From: Fidelibacterota bacterium
Lineage (GTDB): Bacteria > Fidelibacterota > Marinisomatia > Marinisomatales > UBA8229
Direction of reading: 5' to 3'
DNA: 16,843 nt
Assembly: GCA_003535775.1 (NCBI GenBank)
Contig: DPYO01000049.1
Span: 1-16,843, forward strand
Shown here in pieces: positions 16,041 to 16,843 of this stretch. Under the pieces are notes generated by a model. That model was not told where the DNA came from, did not search any database, and worked only from the letters and a program-made list of their open reading frames with translations. Numbering within the stretch: the stretch's first letter is position 1; each line of letters begins with the position of its first letter. The translations under genes and the position numbers were made by a program.

Positions 16041-16086
16041 GGAACAAATTTATCACAGGCAAATCTTTCTTCATAAAAATGATTCG

Positions 16087-16092
16087 ATTATA
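16087..16092 (-). promoter_or_regulatory. Candidate -10 box for the methyltransferase-yqeY-cvpA-dnaG operon
   Basis: The - strand reads a perfect TATAAT here, 46 bases upstream of the methyltransferase ATG, in the divergent gap to arsC. No good -35 hexamer is found at 15-19 bases, and the same bases give TATAAA on the + strand, so the direction is not certain. Confidence 0.3.
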
Positions 16093-16138
16093 AAGTCCGC
16101 TATTGACTTCCACTATCTATCACCAGCAATTTTACAGT

Positions 16139-16561
16139 ATGAATCAAAAGAAAAAAGTACTGTTTATCTGTACAGGAAACTCTTGCAGATCCCAGATGGC
16201 AGAAGGACTCCTTAGAGACATGGCGGGGGATAGCTTTGATGTGTTCAGTGCTGGTACTCATCCAAGCAAGGTTCATCCAATGTCAACTGCTGTAATGGCA
16301 GAAGATGGGATTGATATTTCTGAACATACCTCAGACTTTATAGATGACTATCTGAATAAAGGTATTAATATTGTAATAACTGTTTGTGATTCCGCTGACA
16401 GCCTTTGTCCATCCTTTTCCGGTGATGTTGAGCGAATTCACTGGAGTATTGATGACCCTTTTCAAGGATGGGATATAAAAAATAATAAAATTGATTCTTA
16501 CAGAGAAACACGGGATATTCTAAAAAAATATATAAAGGAATTAATAAAAAATCACTTATAA
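16139..16561 (+). CDS. arsC: Arsenate reductase, thioredoxin-coupled low-molecular-weight phosphatase type
   Basis: ArsC reduces arsenate to arsenite, using a cascade of three cysteines and thioredoxin. From the ATG at 16139 the protein has 140 residues, starting MNQKKKVLFICTGNSCRS. An in-frame ATG at 16103 would add 12 residues with no family match. The P-loop is C11-TGNSC-R17. The resolving pair C83 and C90 sits in VCDSADSLCPSF, with the same seven-residue spacing as in the Staphylococcus enzyme. HWSIDDPF (101-108) carries the general-acid aspartate. The extra cysteine at C16 in the P-loop replaces the common alanine. No ArsR, ArsB or ACR3 gene is adjacent. A protein tyrosine phosphatase role is the alternative, but the C83/C90 pair favours arsenate reduction. 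It is transcribed divergently from the methyltransferase. Confidence 0.88.
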   Translation: MNQKKKVLFICTGNSCRSQMAEGLLRDMAGDSFDVFSAGTHPSKVHPMSTAVMAEDGIDISEHTSDFIDDYLNKGINIVITVCDSADSLCPSFSGDVERIHWSIDDPFQGWDIKNNKIDSYRETRDILKKYIKELIKNHL

Positions 16562-16576
16562 ATACAAATTTATATA

Positions 16577-16657
16577 ATGAAAGTTACAGCAAAAAATTCG
16601 GCAACCGGGAAAACATGGGAAGATGTTCAAACGGTTGTATTAGCAAAAAAACTGTAA
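16577..16657 (+). CDS. Possible 26-residue small ORF downstream of arsC
   Basis: An ATG 16 bases after the arsC stop opens a 26-codon frame (MKVTAKNSATGKTWEDV and on to a terminal AKKL). It has no Shine-Dalgarno and its stop lies in the left arm of the putative terminator. I do not recognise it. It could be a small co-transcribed protein or a chance frame, and the latter is more likely. Confidence 0.2.
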   Translation: MKVTAKNSATGKTWEDVQTVVLAKKL

Positions 16658-16682
16658 TAAATGTATAAATACAGCTTTTTTT
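16645..16682. terminator. Probable bidirectional terminator between arsC and the barrel-protein gene
   Basis: A run of seven A and CTGTA (16645-16656) faces TACAG, one unpaired C and seven T (16670-16682), leaving a loop of about 13 bases. The hairpin is weak in GC, but each strand has a T tract on its 3' side. It lies exactly between convergent genes, as expected. Confidence 0.5.
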
Positions 16683-16698
16683 CTTTATAATACTTTAA

Positions 16699-16842
16699 TT
16701 AGAACCCCATTCCCATTCTCAAGTTCAGGCTCCCAAAATGATCCTGTCCAGGGATGACGTCTTTTGCAAATGTATAACGATAGAATAAAAAAGTGTCTAA
16801 CATTAATACTTTAAACTGAAGCCCTGATTGAATATGAAATCC
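16699..16842 (-). CDS. Outer-membrane beta-barrel-like protein, C-terminal fragment (5' end outside window)
   Basis: The - strand is open from the window edge to the TAA at 16701-16699, giving the last 47 residues. The sequence reads GFHIQSGLQFKVLMLDTFLFYRYTF, then a polar turn (AKDVIPGQDHFG), then SLNLRMGMGF. Alternating hydrophobic and polar residues in strand-turn-strand form and a terminal phenylalanine are the marks of outer-membrane barrels recognised by the BamA machinery. No family can be named from so short a piece. It converges on arsC across the putative terminator. Confidence 0.6.
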   Translation of the reverse strand, partial: GFHIQSGLQFKVLMLDTFLFYRYTFAKDVIPGQDHFGSLNLRMGMGF

Positions 16843-16843
16843 A

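Overview
The window is a compact, AT-rich bacterial chromosome segment with almost only single-copy housekeeping genes. It carries no tRNA, rRNA, insertion sequence or CRISPR array that I can see. A C-terminal fragment of an outer-membrane-barrel-like protein at the right edge points to a Gram-negative envelope. Low GC, few strong Shine-Dalgarno sequences, a UbiA prenyltransferase of the (di)geranylgeranylglyceryl-phosphate synthase type and a split B12-dependent mutase subunit would fit the FCB superphylum, for example Candidatus Marinimicrobia/Marinisomatota. That placement is an inference and needs a phylogeny.

Left block, + strand, 1-5458 (translation and RNA): the 3' end of rho; a 332-residue Cas6b-like protein with a lysine-rich tail; rpmE (zinc-type L31) with its own hairpin terminator; a DUF1385/YqhQ-like membrane protein; prfA (RF1); prmC, which methylates the GGQ glutamine of RF1; and a UbiA-family prenyltransferase. 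From DUF1385 to dnaE the genes overlap or abut, which implies one translationally coupled operon.

Middle block, + strand, 5451-12319: dnaE (replicative polymerase alpha subunit with an apparently metal-competent PHP domain), dtd, a stand-alone cobalamin-binding mutase subunit overlapping a TPR protein, an M24 aminopeptidase and a HAD-IA phosphatase.

Right block, - strand, 16040 down to 12356: an orphan DNA methyltransferase, yqeY, cvpA and dnaG, probably one operon, running convergently into the HAD gene. A divergent ~100-bp gap separates the methyltransferase from a + strand thioredoxin-type arsenate reductase (arsC). arsC faces the - strand barrel-protein fragment across a probable bidirectional terminator.

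The most unusual content is the Cas6b-like gene, a CRISPR-RNA-processing fold sitting alone between rho and rpmE with no cas genes or repeats nearby. Its canonical histidine motif appears to be missing and it has an added basic tail, so it may be a domesticated RNA-binding or RNA-processing protein. Second is a perfect 20-bp GC-rich palindrome read in frame inside the methyltransferase gene, whose motif IV is also atypical.
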